A stretch of 57,545 nt of DNA. Source: Methyloprofundus sp. GTDB lineage: Bacteria > Pseudomonadota > Gammaproteobacteria > Methylococcales > Methylomonadaceae. The notes beneath the pieces are model-generated. The model did no database searches, was not told where the DNA came from, and was given only the letters and a program-made list of their open reading frames with translations. The position numbers were made by a program, and so were the translations under genes. Each line of letters starts with the position of its first letter. Position 1 is the first letter of the stretch. Of the stretch, positions 9,029 to 17,759 are shown piece after piece. The DNA is taken from NCBI GenBank assembly GCA_014859465.1, contig JACUUF010000010.1, positions 1 to 57,545 on the forward strand. The letters are read 5' to 3'.

Positions 9029-9953
9029 TGACCACTAATACTTCAAGATTTGCACACGCGACATTGCGCTGCTCTAGCTGTTGTTTTAATTTTTCTGCGA
9101 CATTAATGCCTTGCACAGCACAAAATCCTGTTGGCCCCCAAGAAGTTTGACCAATAGCGACAGCACCCTGTTCTTGTAAATAAGTCATCGCTGAGGCAAC
9201 CTCCGAACTAGCAAACACACCGCCTTGTGCATCAGAAAAATGTTCACCAACGGAAGCTTGTAATTGCGTAATGACATCGCCAAATAAATTAATATTATTT
9301 TCCGCTAAAGCCGGTAAGCCCTGCATCATCAATAGATAACATAAGCGCGCAGCTTCTTGCTGTGGAAAGGGTGGCAATTCCTTAAAGGCTTGTATTTCAT
9401 CCGCGCCATGCAAACCTTGACCGCGCTTATCAAAGACTAAAATAAAGCGCCAATCCTCAGGCACATTCATCCGCGAAATAACCGGCGGTGCAATGGTGTG
9501 CTCGCCACGTCCACCATCAACAATCAAACCACCTTGCTCAAAAATGGCAATACCAATGCCAGAGCGCGCACCACGGGCAGTTAAAGCAGCAATATCACGT
9601 ACATTTAAACCCAAGTGATAAAAGGCATTTAATGCCATACCAATAGCAATTGCCATTTGTGTACCCGACCCTAAGCCAACATGTTCAGGAATACTAGAGT
9701 GCAATTCAAGGTGCAGCTGATCAGAAACATTCAAAGCAGAACAAAGACTTTGAATACAAGATAATGCGCGCTCTGAGGCATGCCCGCTTACAGTTAATGT
9801 AGCTGCATAACTCAGCGACAAAGTGGTGTTAATTTCATTCAGAGCCACCCCAATACTACCAAAGTGCCTGCCTAGTGAACCACTTAAATCGATAAAGCCC
9901 ATATGCAAGCGTGCGGGCGCAATAATTGTAATTTTGGGATGTGAAATTTTCAA
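8994..9953 (-). CDS. Beta-ribofuranosylaminobenzene 5'-phosphate synthase (beta-RFAP synthase)
   Basis: 319-aa GHMP-kinase-fold protein. The motif PEHVGLGSGTQMAIAIG (residues about 89-105) is the GHMP ATP-loop equivalent, and the opening APARLHMGFIDLSG (12-25) is typical of beta-RFAP synthase. The enzyme condenses PRPP with 4-hydroxybenzoate or p-aminobenzoate, the committed step of methanopterin synthesis. It leads the minus-strand block with the ATP-grasp gene and mch, and its 3' end overlaps the ATP-grasp reading frame. A sugar kinase of the same fold is the alternative, but context and the N-terminal motif favour beta-RFAP synthase. Confidence 0.88.
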   Translation of the reverse strand: MKISHPKITIIAPARLHMGFIDLSGSLGRHFGSIGVALNEINTTLSLSYAATLTVSGHASERALSCIQSLCSALNVSDQLHLELHSSIPEHVGLGSGTQMAIAIGMALNAFYHLGLNVRDIAALTARGARSGIGIAIFEQGGLIVDGGRGEHTIAPPVISRMNVPEDWRFILVFDKRGQGLHGADEIQAFKELPPFPQQEAARLCYLLMMQGLPALAENNINLFGDVITQLQASVGEHFSDAQGGVFASSEVASAMTYLQEQGAVAIGQTSWGPTGFCAVQGINVAEKLKQQLEQRNVACANLEVLVVSARNSGGEVLA

Positions 9954-10012
9954 AAGTAATACACACTAGAAACGGATAAAAGCTAAGATTATACAGGATA
10001 GTTGACTACTTT

Positions 10013-10675
10013 TTACGTGCCTTGTACCAATACAGACAATTCAGATAAATCATTCAGAATAATACCCGCCAACTGTTGCATACCCTCATCCACTGACATA
10101 GAAGGCACCAGCACCGAAAAAGCATTGGCATTTTTAGCGGCCAACAAACCGATTAAAGAGTCCTCAACCACTAGGCACGAGCGAATTTCCTGCCCTAGGC
10201 TATTAGCTGCCTGTAAAAAAATATCAGGCGCAGGTTTGGGCGCTTGCACATGATCACGACACACCAATAATGCAAACAAATCCTCTATACCAGCATAACG
10301 CAAACATTCGCGAGCATTTTTCTCTGGACTATTGGTCGCCAAACAGTAAGGAATTTGCTTATCTTTTAATACAGAAAGTAGGTCATGAAGCCCTTTTTTT
10401 ACGGCAATGCCATTACGATTTACCGTAGCACGCCAAAATGTAGAGCTCAGCGGATAAAATTTGGCTAAAGGAAAATCATTACCCAAAGCTTGAGTTAGCT
10501 TTAATTCTACCGTGGTAAAAGATAATCCTGACAATCCGGCACAAAACTCATCACTTAACTGATAACCCAAAGCACTTGCAGCTTGCTGCCAAGCATTAAA
10601 ATAGGTGATCTCAGTATCCAAAACTAGACCATCCATATCAAAAATTAGTGCATTAAAATCAGGTAATCTACTCAC
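10013..10675 (-). CDS. HAD-family hydrolase (subfamily IA, phosphoglycolate phosphatase / beta-PGM-like)
   Basis: HAD phosphatase with motif I DMDGLVLDTE near the N-terminus, motif II in CLATNSPEKN, and motifs III/IV in KPAPDIFLQAA and VVEDSLIGLLAA. The cap is the alpha-helical type of beta-phosphoglucomutase-like enzymes; the substrate cannot be told. I place the start at the GTG at 10675, which overlaps the upstream stop by 8 bp and gives 220 aa. An in-frame ATG at 10714 would add 13 residues and a 47-bp overlap. It is the last gene of a tight operon with a nucleotidyltransferase and a GGDEF protein. Confidence 0.85.
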   Translation of the reverse strand: MSRLPDFNALIFDMDGLVLDTEITYFNAWQQAASALGYQLSDEFCAGLSGLSFTTVELKLTQALGNDFPLAKFYPLSSTFWRATVNRNGIAVKKGLHDLLSVLKDKQIPYCLATNSPEKNARECLRYAGIEDLFALLVCRDHVQAPKPAPDIFLQAANSLGQEIRSCLVVEDSLIGLLAAKNANAFSVLVPSMSVDEGMQQLAGIILNDLSELSVLVQGT

Positions 10676-11612
10676 AAATCTCAAGTACTTTAATATACTC
10701 GCCCTCTGCTTCACGACTTGAACCCACTAAAATTCGCACCAGACCTGTGTTTGACACTTCTAATTGCCCCGCCACTTCGATACGCTCCCCCTGTTCAGCC
10801 TGCCCCGTATATGTTGCGGTATAACATACCACTTCAGAAGCTTGCTCATGCTCGATTAAGAATCTAGCTGGATAGTCAAAGCCATATTGCGCATCAAGCA
10901 CGATTGCCTGAATAACTATACTGCCTTTTTTTTGATAGCTATTCGACTCTTCTTCTATGCTTAATGCTAATAAATTCAAATCAAATTTACGCTGATTAAT
11001 CAGCGCTTTATTGTATTTACGCAGCTCATGCCAAACATAATCTGGGCAACTTAAATGACATTGCCTGCGCTGATACGATGCCAACCAATCTTGCTCAGCG
11101 AGTTGCTGCAATTGGCCTTGCTGGATCAATTGCTTAATCATCATTCTAAGCTGATGAAATTGTTCTCGGCCGTAAACGACCAAATCAATATCTGAATTAA
11201 GGTTTTGCGCACCAATCAATAAAGATCCAGTAACCCCAACAGATTCAAGTTCAATACCTTGAACTAAAAGCACCCGGCATAAAGCGATAAAATCCTGCTC
11301 AATCATATCTGGATTTTGTTTAACTAATAAGTCCTTTAAACGCTGCCTAGGCTGGTGATGGATAACAATGGATTGAACATGAACAGCATGCAAAGCTGCG
11401 CACTTTAGCTGCGAAAAGAATAGATAGTGAGGATAATGCTCAACTAATAATTGATTAGCTTCTTGTGTGTTTAGTTTTTTCCAGACAGAGCCTTGCCGAA
11501 CATAACGTAAAAAACAAAGCACTTTACCTTGCTCTAAACCTTGATCTACAACGGCAAAAACTAATCCTTCTGCGGTTTGAATAAAATCTTTAGGAAAATA
11601 ACAATCACTCAC
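10668..11612 (-). CDS. Nucleotidyltransferase-domain protein
   Basis: 314-aa protein with a Pol-beta-type nucleotidyltransferase core in the middle: TGSLLIGAQNLNSDIDLVVYG, in which G-S (129-130) and D141/D143 are the expected catalytic signature. The ~120 residues before it and ~150 after it are not recognised; the C-terminal part (about 230-314) looks like a small beta-rich domain. The protein resembles archaeal predicted nucleotidyltransferases, but the transferred group and target are unknown. It starts with GTG inside the upstream TAG (TAGTG, 1-bp overlap) and overlaps the HAD gene downstream, so all three genes are probably coupled. Confidence 0.75.
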   Translation of the reverse strand: MSDCYFPKDFIQTAEGLVFAVVDQGLEQGKVLCFLRYVRQGSVWKKLNTQEANQLLVEHYPHYLFFSQLKCAALHAVHVQSIVIHHQPRQRLKDLLVKQNPDMIEQDFIALCRVLLVQGIELESVGVTGSLLIGAQNLNSDIDLVVYGREQFHQLRMMIKQLIQQGQLQQLAEQDWLASYQRRQCHLSCPDYVWHELRKYNKALINQRKFDLNLLALSIEEESNSYQKKGSIVIQAIVLDAQYGFDYPARFLIEHEQASEVVCYTATYTGQAEQGERIEVAGQLEVSNTGLVRILVGSSREAEGEYIKVLEICE

Positions 11613-12541
11613 TAAGCTTTTTCAACCCGATTTCTACCTTTTTCTTTGGCACGATATAGCGCATCATCAGCCGCTTTAGTAACTTCCTCGGCACTTTTAA
11701 ACTGACCTTGATAAGTCGCTACACCTAAACTCAAAGTCACGCAATCAGCAACTTTCGAGCCTGCATGCGCAATCTTCAGGGCAGCAACGGCCGCTCTAAC
11801 CTTTTCCGCAAAAACCGCTGCACTTTGCAAATCGGTGTTTGGCAAGATAAAGATAAATTCTTCGCCGCCATAACGGCACGCCAAATCGGTGGGCCTTGCG
11901 CAGGCACGCGATAATATCAAAGATACATCAGCTAAACATTGGTCACCTTTCTGATGTCCATAACTATCATTATAAATTTTAAAAAAATCTATATCGCATA
12001 ACACCACTGACATTGGTATTTTCTCACGCTTGGCCAATTTAAACTGCCTGTCCAACGTTTCATCAAAATTACGTCGATTAGCTAAACCTGTTAATTGATC
12101 AAACATAGACAAATGCAACAGTTTTTTATTAGCGGCGAGCAAATTATTTTGTGTCTGCTTAAGCTTTTGTCGTGTCTTATAAATACGCTCCATTGCAGTA
12201 ATTTGCAATTGCAGACGCAAAGGGCTGATCGGTTTCTCCATATAGGCATCACCGCCTGCTAAAATGCCTTTTGTATACGAATCATCATCCACCTTGGTGG
12301 TTAAGAAAATAATAGGAAACCAATCATCACCGTTGATTTCACGTATTTTTTGCGTCGTTTCGAAACCATTCATTCCCGGCATTTCAACATCCATCATAAT
12401 GAGATCAACCGACTTTTCTTTGATACATTCAATGGCATCAATACCAGATTCTCTATGGATAACCTCATGTCCTAAAGTGAGAATACATTCAGCAACCAGC
12501 ATACGAATCGACTTACTATCATCAACAATTAAAACTCTCAT
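11612..12541 (-). CDS. Response regulator with GGDEF domain (diguanylate cyclase)
   Basis: 309-aa REC-GGDEF protein (PleD/WspR-like layout). REC: acidic pair D7-D8, phospho-acceptor D51 in MMDVEMPGMNG, and K103 in YMEKPISP. A coiled linker (about 115-142) leads to the GGDEF domain with DQLTGLANRR, the GGEEF active site (225-229) and an intact RxxD inhibitory site (RPTD, 216-219) five residues before it. It should therefore make cyclic-di-GMP and be product-inhibited. No partner histidine kinase is nearby. It leads an operon with a nucleotidyltransferase and a HAD phosphatase. Confidence 0.92.
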   Translation of the reverse strand: MRVLIVDDSKSIRMLVAECILTLGHEVIHRESGIDAIECIKEKSVDLIMMDVEMPGMNGFETTQKIREINGDDWFPIIFLTTKVDDDSYTKGILAGGDAYMEKPISPLRLQLQITAMERIYKTRQKLKQTQNNLLAANKKLLHLSMFDQLTGLANRRNFDETLDRQFKLAKREKIPMSVVLCDIDFFKIYNDSYGHQKGDQCLADVSLILSRACARPTDLACRYGGEEFIFILPNTDLQSAAVFAEKVRAAVAALKIAHAGSKVADCVTLSLGVATYQGQFKSAEEVTKAADDALYRAKEKGRNRVEKA

Positions 12542-12615
12542 ACCGCTCTCTTAAAATACCTTACATCTAATCCATACTAAAGGTATGGTGTTTAAATATA
12601 GCATAATTTAAAGGG

Positions 12616-13482
12616 TTATCTTTGTAAAATATCTAATCCAGAATTATCTGCTCCCACTAGAGCAAGTTCCGCACCAACATTAGCGCGCTGATCTAAATTT
12701 AATCCGATAAAATCAAATAACTGCGTATCTGCTAATTGCGAAGGCGCAACGCTTTGCAAGCTGGAGAAAATAGTTTCTAAACGACCTGGAAAAGCTTTAT
12801 CCCAGTTTTCCAACATTTTTTTCATCATTTGTCGCTGCAAATTCTCTTGCGAGCCACATAAATTACATGGAATGATAGGAAATTGCTTTAATTTTGCATA
12901 AGTTTCTATATCTTTTTCCTTACAATAGGCCAGCGGCCGAATAACAATATTTTGCCCATCATCACTTAATAATTTAGGCGGCATTGCTTTTAATTTGCCT
13001 GCATAAAAAATATTGAGAAAAAATGTTTCTAAAATATCATCGCGATGATGCCCTAAAGCGATTTTAGTTATGCCTTGTTCCTTGGCATAACTATACAAAG
13101 AGCCACGACGTAAGCGCGAACACAAACTACAGGTAGTTTGACCTTCGGGGATCACCCGTTTAACAATACTGTAAGTATCATTTTCAATAATATGAAAAGG
13201 CACGTTTATTTGCTGTAAATATTCAGGCAGGACATGCTCTGGAAAGCCTGGCTGCTTTTGATCTAGGTTTACCGCTACAATGTTAAAGTGAACAGGCGCA
13301 GTTTTCTGCAAGTGCATCAAAATATCCAGCAAAGTATAAGAATCTTTGCCTCCCGACAAGCAAACCATAACCTTATCACCCTGTTCAATCATATTGAAGT
13401 CAGCGATGGCGCTACCCACATTTCTGCGTAAGCGTTTATGCAGTTTATTAAATTCAGTTTGCTCTTTTTTAATATTTGACAT
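12616..13482 (-). CDS. ttcA: tRNA 2-thiocytidine(32) synthetase TtcA
   Basis: 288-aa PP-loop ATPase that thiolates cytidine 32 in certain tRNAs using an Fe-S cluster. The PP-loop SGGKDS is at residues 43-48. The CxxC pair C118/C121 ([12 protein letters not shown]) and a second pair C206/C209 (PCNLCGSQ) match the TtcA cluster-binding layout. [14 protein letters not shown] (about 144-157) is also diagnostic. It appears monocistronic, between the GGDEF gene and the fabB terminator. Confidence 0.95.
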   Translation of the reverse strand: MSNIKKEQTEFNKLHKRLRRNVGSAIADFNMIEQGDKVMVCLSGGKDSYTLLDILMHLQKTAPVHFNIVAVNLDQKQPGFPEHVLPEYLQQINVPFHIIENDTYSIVKRVIPEGQTTCSLCSRLRRGSLYSYAKEQGITKIALGHHRDDILETFFLNIFYAGKLKAMPPKLLSDDGQNIVIRPLAYCKEKDIETYAKLKQFPIIPCNLCGSQENLQRQMMKKMLENWDKAFPGRLETIFSSLQSVAPSQLADTQLFDFIGLNLDQRANVGAELALVGADNSGLDILQR

Positions 13483-13513
13483 AATTAGTAAAACTCAAGG
13501 GATAAAATCCTTA

Positions 13514-13564
13514 AACAAAAAAAGGCGAAAAAGCGCCCTTATCTAAGAGCACTCTTTCACCTTT
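13514..13564 (-). terminator. Strong terminator of the fabA-fabB operon
   Basis: On the minus strand a 20-bp stem (plus-strand arms 13521-13540 and 13545-13564) closes a 4-nt loop and runs into seven or more T residues. The arms pair along their whole length if four G-U wobbles are allowed. It begins 25 bp after the fabB stop and also lies just upstream of ttcA, which it insulates. Confidence 0.88.
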
Positions 13565-13588
13565 AACAGCCTAAAAATATTACAATAT

Positions 13589-14809
13589 TTAGCCGTTATA
13601 GCGCTGAAAAACTAATGAGGCATTCGTACCACCAAAGCCAAAGCTATTCGACATAATGGTATTTAAAGTGACATTATCTTTACGCACAGCAACAATTGGC
13701 ATGCCTACTGCTTCAGGATCAAGCGTTGTAATATTAGCCGAGGCACTAATAAAATTATGCTGCATCATTAATAATGAATAAATAGCTTCATTTACGCCAG
13801 CGGCACCTAAAGCATGGCCGGTTAATGACTTAGTAGATGTAATATAAGGCATAGCATCTACACCAAAGACTTGACGCAACGCTTCTAATTCACGCGTATC
13901 ACCCACTGGAGTACTGGTTCCATGCGCATTAATATAATCCACTTTACCATCCACAGTCGCCATGGCTTGCTGCATGCAGCGAATAGCCCCCTCGCCTGAG
14001 GGCTGCACCATATCATAGCCGTCTGAAGTCGCACCATAGCCAGTCAATTCAGCATAAATTTTAGCGCCCCGCGCTTTAGCATGCTCTAGCTCTTCAAGCA
14101 CTAAAACACCACCACCACCAGAAATAACAAAACCATCGCGCGCTTCATCATAAGGACGCGAAGCCATTTCTGGCGCGTCATTGTACTTAGATGACATAGC
14201 ACCCATGCCGTCGAATAATACTGACATAGTCCAATGCACTTCTTCACCACCACCAGCAAAAACAATATCTTGTTTACCTAGCTGGATTTGCTCCATGGCA
14301 TTACCAATACAATGCGCACTGGTTGCACAAGCAGAAGTAATTGAATAATTAATACCTTTTATTTTAAAGGGCGTTGCTAAGCAGGCGGTATTGGTACTCG
14401 ACATTGCGCGCGTTACCATGTAAGGGCCAACTTTCTTAATGCCTTTTTCACGCAAAATATCGGCTGCCGCAACTAAGTTTGAAGTAGATGGACCACCTGA
14501 CCCCATAATTAAGCCTGTGCGTACATTCGACACTTCACTTTCTTCTAAGCCAGAATCGGCAATCGCCTGCTGCATAGCAATATAATTAAATGCCGCACCA
14601 TCGCCCATAAAGCGCTTTACTTTACGATCAATAAAATCATCAAGATTAATATTAATCGCACCGCGCACATGGCTACGAAAACCTAACTTTTTATAGTCCT
14701 CCGCAAAAGTAATCCCTGAACGTCCCTCTTGTAGTGCTGCAAGAACCTCTTCACTGTTATTTCCAATACTAGAAACGATACCTAGTCCTGTTATAACTAT
14801 TCTTTTCAT
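13589..14809 (-). CDS. fabB: 3-oxoacyl-ACP synthase I FabB
   Basis: 406-aa ketoacyl-ACP synthase, elongating the unsaturated branch made by FabA. The catalytic cysteine is C161 (SACATSAHC); the two histidines lie in [11 protein letters not shown] and [13 protein letters not shown] chose the ATG at 14809, preceded by AGGGG and beginning [10 protein letters not shown], which aligns with E. coli FabB. A longer frame to 14869 would run back into fabA and adds unrelated residues. It lies 10 bp after fabA, so the classic fabA-fabB operon for anaerobic unsaturated fatty acid synthesis is intact. Confidence 0.96.
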   Translation of the reverse strand: MKRIVITGLGIVSSIGNNSEEVLAALQEGRSGITFAEDYKKLGFRSHVRGAININLDDFIDRKVKRFMGDGAAFNYIAMQQAIADSGLEESEVSNVRTGLIMGSGGPSTSNLVAAADILREKGIKKVGPYMVTRAMSSTNTACLATPFKIKGINYSITSACATSAHCIGNAMEQIQLGKQDIVFAGGGEEVHWTMSVLFDGMGAMSSKYNDAPEMASRPYDEARDGFVISGGGGVLVLEELEHAKARGAKIYAELTGYGATSDGYDMVQPSGEGAIRCMQQAMATVDGKVDYINAHGTSTPVGDTRELEALRQVFGVDAMPYITSTKSLTGHALGAAGVNEAIYSLLMMQHNFISASANITTLDPEAVGMPIVAVRKDNVTLNTIMSNSFGFGGTNASLVFQRYNG

Positions 14810-14819
14810 GTTCTGCCCC

Positions 14820-15341
14820 TTAGAAATCTTTTGTATTTGTAAACAATCCCACGCGCAGGTCTTTTGCAACGTAAATCACTTTACCATCAACTTCCATCGT
14901 TGCATCCGCAATACCCATCACTAATTTACGCATAATGACACGCTTTAAATTTACTTTATAGGTTATTTTTTTTGCACTTGGCAATACTTGTCCAGTGAAT
15001 TTAACTTCGCCAACGCCCAACGCGCGACCTTTACCTGGCCCACCCTTCCAGCCCAAATAAAACCCGACTAACTGCCACATAGCATCAAGCCCTAAGCAAC
15101 CCGGCATAACTGGATCGCCTTGAAAATGACAACCAAAAAACCACAAGTCTGGTGTAATATCTAACTCAGCAATGACTTCACCCTTATCAAACTCACCACC
15201 TTCCTCAGAAATATGCGTAATACGATCCATCATTAACATATTTGGCAGAGGTAACTGTGCATTTTCTGGGCCAAAAAGCTCACCACGGCCAGACTTTAAT
15301 AACTCTTCTCGATCATAACTATGCTGTTTTTGCATTCCCAA
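14820..15341 (-). CDS. fabA: 3-hydroxydecanoyl-ACP dehydratase/isomerase FabA
   Basis: 173-aa hot-dog enzyme that dehydrates 3-hydroxydecanoyl-ACP and isomerises the trans-2 product to cis-3, the branch point of unsaturated fatty acid synthesis. The active-site H72 is in [15 protein letters not shown] and the acidic partner D86 is in GLDAMWQ. Length matches the family. It is the first gene of the fabA-fabB operon. Confidence 0.96.
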   Translation of the reverse strand: MGMQKQHSYDREELLKSGRGELFGPENAQLPLPNMLMMDRITHISEEGGEFDKGEVIAELDITPDLWFFGCHFQGDPVMPGCLGLDAMWQLVGFYLGWKGGPGKGRALGVGEVKFTGQVLPSAKKITYKVNLKRVIMRKLVMGIADATMEVDGKVIYVAKDLRVGLFTNTKDF

Positions 15342-15678
15342 TCCTGTTTATTTTTTATAATTATATTTTACATATTTCCTTATTATACCTTGTATCCATA
15401 AAGATAGAGAATTTATCATTGAGGTCTTAGTAATTCTCATTATGAATATTTTGTGGAAAATTTTTGCCACTAAAGCCCTATTAAAATCGAAAAACAACAT
15501 TTAATCTCCACGGTGCAAGAAAAAATTTAGCTTTTAGAGGCTATGCTCCACCCGTCTTTCATAATAAGAATTATTGAGTAACTGAGTGTTATAACTGATT
15601 GTATTTTAATTGTAAAAAAAGCTGTATAGATACCTGCCCCTAAGCAAAGCAAATCTTAAACAGCACAAAGAAATCATT
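15342..15678. other. 337-bp gap between slt and fabA
   Basis: No open frame or RNA gene recognised. It must hold the fabAB promoter, near 15350-15420, where the sequence is AT-rich. The part nearest slt shows no convincing T-tailed hairpin. Confidence 0.5.
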
Positions 15679-17619
15679 TTATATGCTCTCATAAGACTGA
15701 CTGACATTTCTGGGTTGTATATTGATCATAAAATCGGACATCAAGCTTCGCTTATCACCCAGCTGCCTTTGATAAATTAAAGTATACGTCAATACCGCAG
15801 CAACATACGCTCTTGTTTCCTTATAAGGTATGGTCTCTATCCACAAATCAGCCGCATAAACATTATCAAGATTTAGCCATCGATTAACACTATCAGGGCC
15901 AGCATTATAGGCCGCCGCTGCTAGGGCGAAGTTGCCAGAAAATTTATCTAACATCTGCTTATAATAATAAGCACCAAACTTAACGCTAACGGAGGCTCCG
16001 AGCAAATCTGCACTCGACCTCCAAGGAAACTTTATTTCTTTAGCAATTTGCTTACCAGTCTTTGGCATCACCTGCATTAACCCTAAAGCGCCGGCAGGCG
16101 AATTCGCCGTCTCATCAAACATACTTTCTCGACGCACCAAGCCATATATAATAGCTTCGTCCAAACCTTGCAAACGAGCATTCTCTTGAATTTCATCAGT
16201 AAAATCGAACGGAAAGCGCAAACTCACATCATCCCAATATTTAGCCTGTGCAACCGTCATTATTGCCTGCTTATGCCATCGCCATTGTTCTGCGATTTTA
16301 GCAGCCACTAACAATTTCGTACCTTTAAGACCACGAATAGCTTGCCACCAATATCGCTGTGCCTGTTTAGTTCTTTGCAAAGCCCTAAACTCATTAACGA
16401 CAACAAAATCCTTTTCAGCTAAAAGCGCATTTATCTCCTGCTCATCGGCTTTAATAGGATTATCGGCCAACAAATAATCCTGCTGCAAATAGTCGGCCGC
16501 TAAAAAACCATAATAACTACGCTCTTTTGCCAAATCAATGAATAATTCTCGCGCTTTTTTTAGCTGATTAGTTTGCAAAAAAGCCTTTCCTTGCCAATAG
16601 CGCCACCTTTCCGACATTTTCTCTTCAGAAGACAGTTTATTCAATGCCTCTTGCACAGCAATCCAGTCATTTTTAATTAAAGCAGCGCGCACCGTCCACG
16701 CGCGGGTAGCCTCATCTGATTGCTTTAATCGAGAAAAATACGCATAAGCTTTATCGGATTTACTAAAGGTCAACTGCAATGCAATTGAGCGATCGATCTT
16801 ATGCAACTGCTCTTTTGTCAATTTAAATCTTGATTTTTGTGCATCCCATATATGCAAAGCCTTATCAACATCAAGCCCTATAATTCGCTGTACAGCATAA
16901 ACAAACATATCAGCTTTTTGCGCTTTCGACGCATTTTGCAATACATCAGCATTAGCAATTAAATCAGGATTTTTTAGTAACGACAGCCATTGCTTAGCGT
17001 CTTGTTTAGCGATCTTACTTGTCATTTTATTGCGCAAATAACTAGCCAAATCATATTGCCGTGCATCAATCGCCATCCTAAATCTCTGCCAAATTAGTTT
17101 TTGCGTTAAAAACGAAGATTGGGTAAATTTAGCCAATAATTGATCGCAGTCTCTAGGCAAAGAATAACCTGTCAACCAAATTTTTTTAGCGGCCGTTAGC
17201 GCCTCTGTTTGGTAATTTAGCTGATACCTAGCCCATTGATAACGGCATTGTGCCTGCTTGCTTTTAGAATCTTGATAATTTGCCAAATAAGCATCCCATT
17301 GCTTATTTTTATATAAAGCATCCAGCCATTGCTTGTGCAGCATACGCGCATATAAAGTTGATGGATTATCGCGCAAAAACTGCTGGATTTTCTGATCTTG
17401 ATCCAAATGCTTACTGAGCCACTGATAGCTTAAATAAAAATGCAAAGGATAATCCACTAACTCCAAACTTAACTGAAAAAAACCTTGATCATCGCCAGAC
17501 TCAATCATTTCTTCGGCTTGCACAAATTTCAAGCGCTGCTCGTCTATAGTCGCCGAACAATCAACTGCCCACAAAAAAACGACAACAGTAAATACTATCG
17601 CCTTTAAACTAACGCGCAT
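15679..17619 (-). CDS. slt: Soluble lytic murein transglycosylase (Slt70-like)
   Basis: 646-aa periplasmic enzyme that cleaves peptidoglycan glycan strands to 1,6-anhydro products. An N-terminal signal peptide (about residues 1-23) is followed by a long alpha-helical superhelix and the C-terminal SLT domain. The catalytic glutamate is E498 (YGLVRRESMFD), followed by AGALGLMQVMP and AAYNAGP, the standard motifs of lytic transglycosylase family 1. The domain order matches E. coli Slt70. It appears monocistronic. Confidence 0.93.
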   Translation of the reverse strand: MRVSLKAIVFTVVVFLWAVDCSATIDEQRLKFVQAEEMIESGDDQGFFQLSLELVDYPLHFYLSYQWLSKHLDQDQKIQQFLRDNPSTLYARMLHKQWLDALYKNKQWDAYLANYQDSKSKQAQCRYQWARYQLNYQTEALTAAKKIWLTGYSLPRDCDQLLAKFTQSSFLTQKLIWQRFRMAIDARQYDLASYLRNKMTSKIAKQDAKQWLSLLKNPDLIANADVLQNASKAQKADMFVYAVQRIIGLDVDKALHIWDAQKSRFKLTKEQLHKIDRSIALQLTFSKSDKAYAYFSRLKQSDEATRAWTVRAALIKNDWIAVQEALNKLSSEEKMSERWRYWQGKAFLQTNQLKKARELFIDLAKERSYYGFLAADYLQQDYLLADNPIKADEQEINALLAEKDFVVVNEFRALQRTKQAQRYWWQAIRGLKGTKLLVAAKIAEQWRWHKQAIMTVAQAKYWDDVSLRFPFDFTDEIQENARLQGLDEAIIYGLVRRESMFDETANSPAGALGLMQVMPKTGKQIAKEIKFPWRSSADLLGASVSVKFGAYYYKQMLDKFSGNFALAAAAYNAGPDSVNRWLNLDNVYAADLWIETIPYKETRAYVAAVLTYTLIYQRQLGDKRSLMSDFMINIQPRNVSQSYESI

Positions 17620-17735
17620 ATCTTTAAATTTCCTTTTGAGTCAACAACACTTAACAACATAAGCATGGCAAATAGCCACAATAAAAAATCTATATTTTTA
17701 ACCACACCAAGCAACTGAATTCCAGCTATAATTTA

Positions 17736-17759
17736 TCTTGAATCTTGAATCTTGAATCT
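17736..17759 (+). repeat. Three tandem copies of TCTTGAA at the ABC transporter start
   Basis: The heptamer TCTTGAA occurs three times in a row (17736-17756). The unit is not a multiple of three. Each copy contains a TTG, but only the second (17745) opens onto the ABC transporter frame: the first reaches a TGA after five codons and the third a TAA after four. Confidence 0.8.

Noticed and set aside
14810..14869. Longer FabB start
   Set aside because: The extra 20 residues lie inside fabA and precede the conserved [10 protein letters not shown] start, which has its own Shine-Dalgarno.
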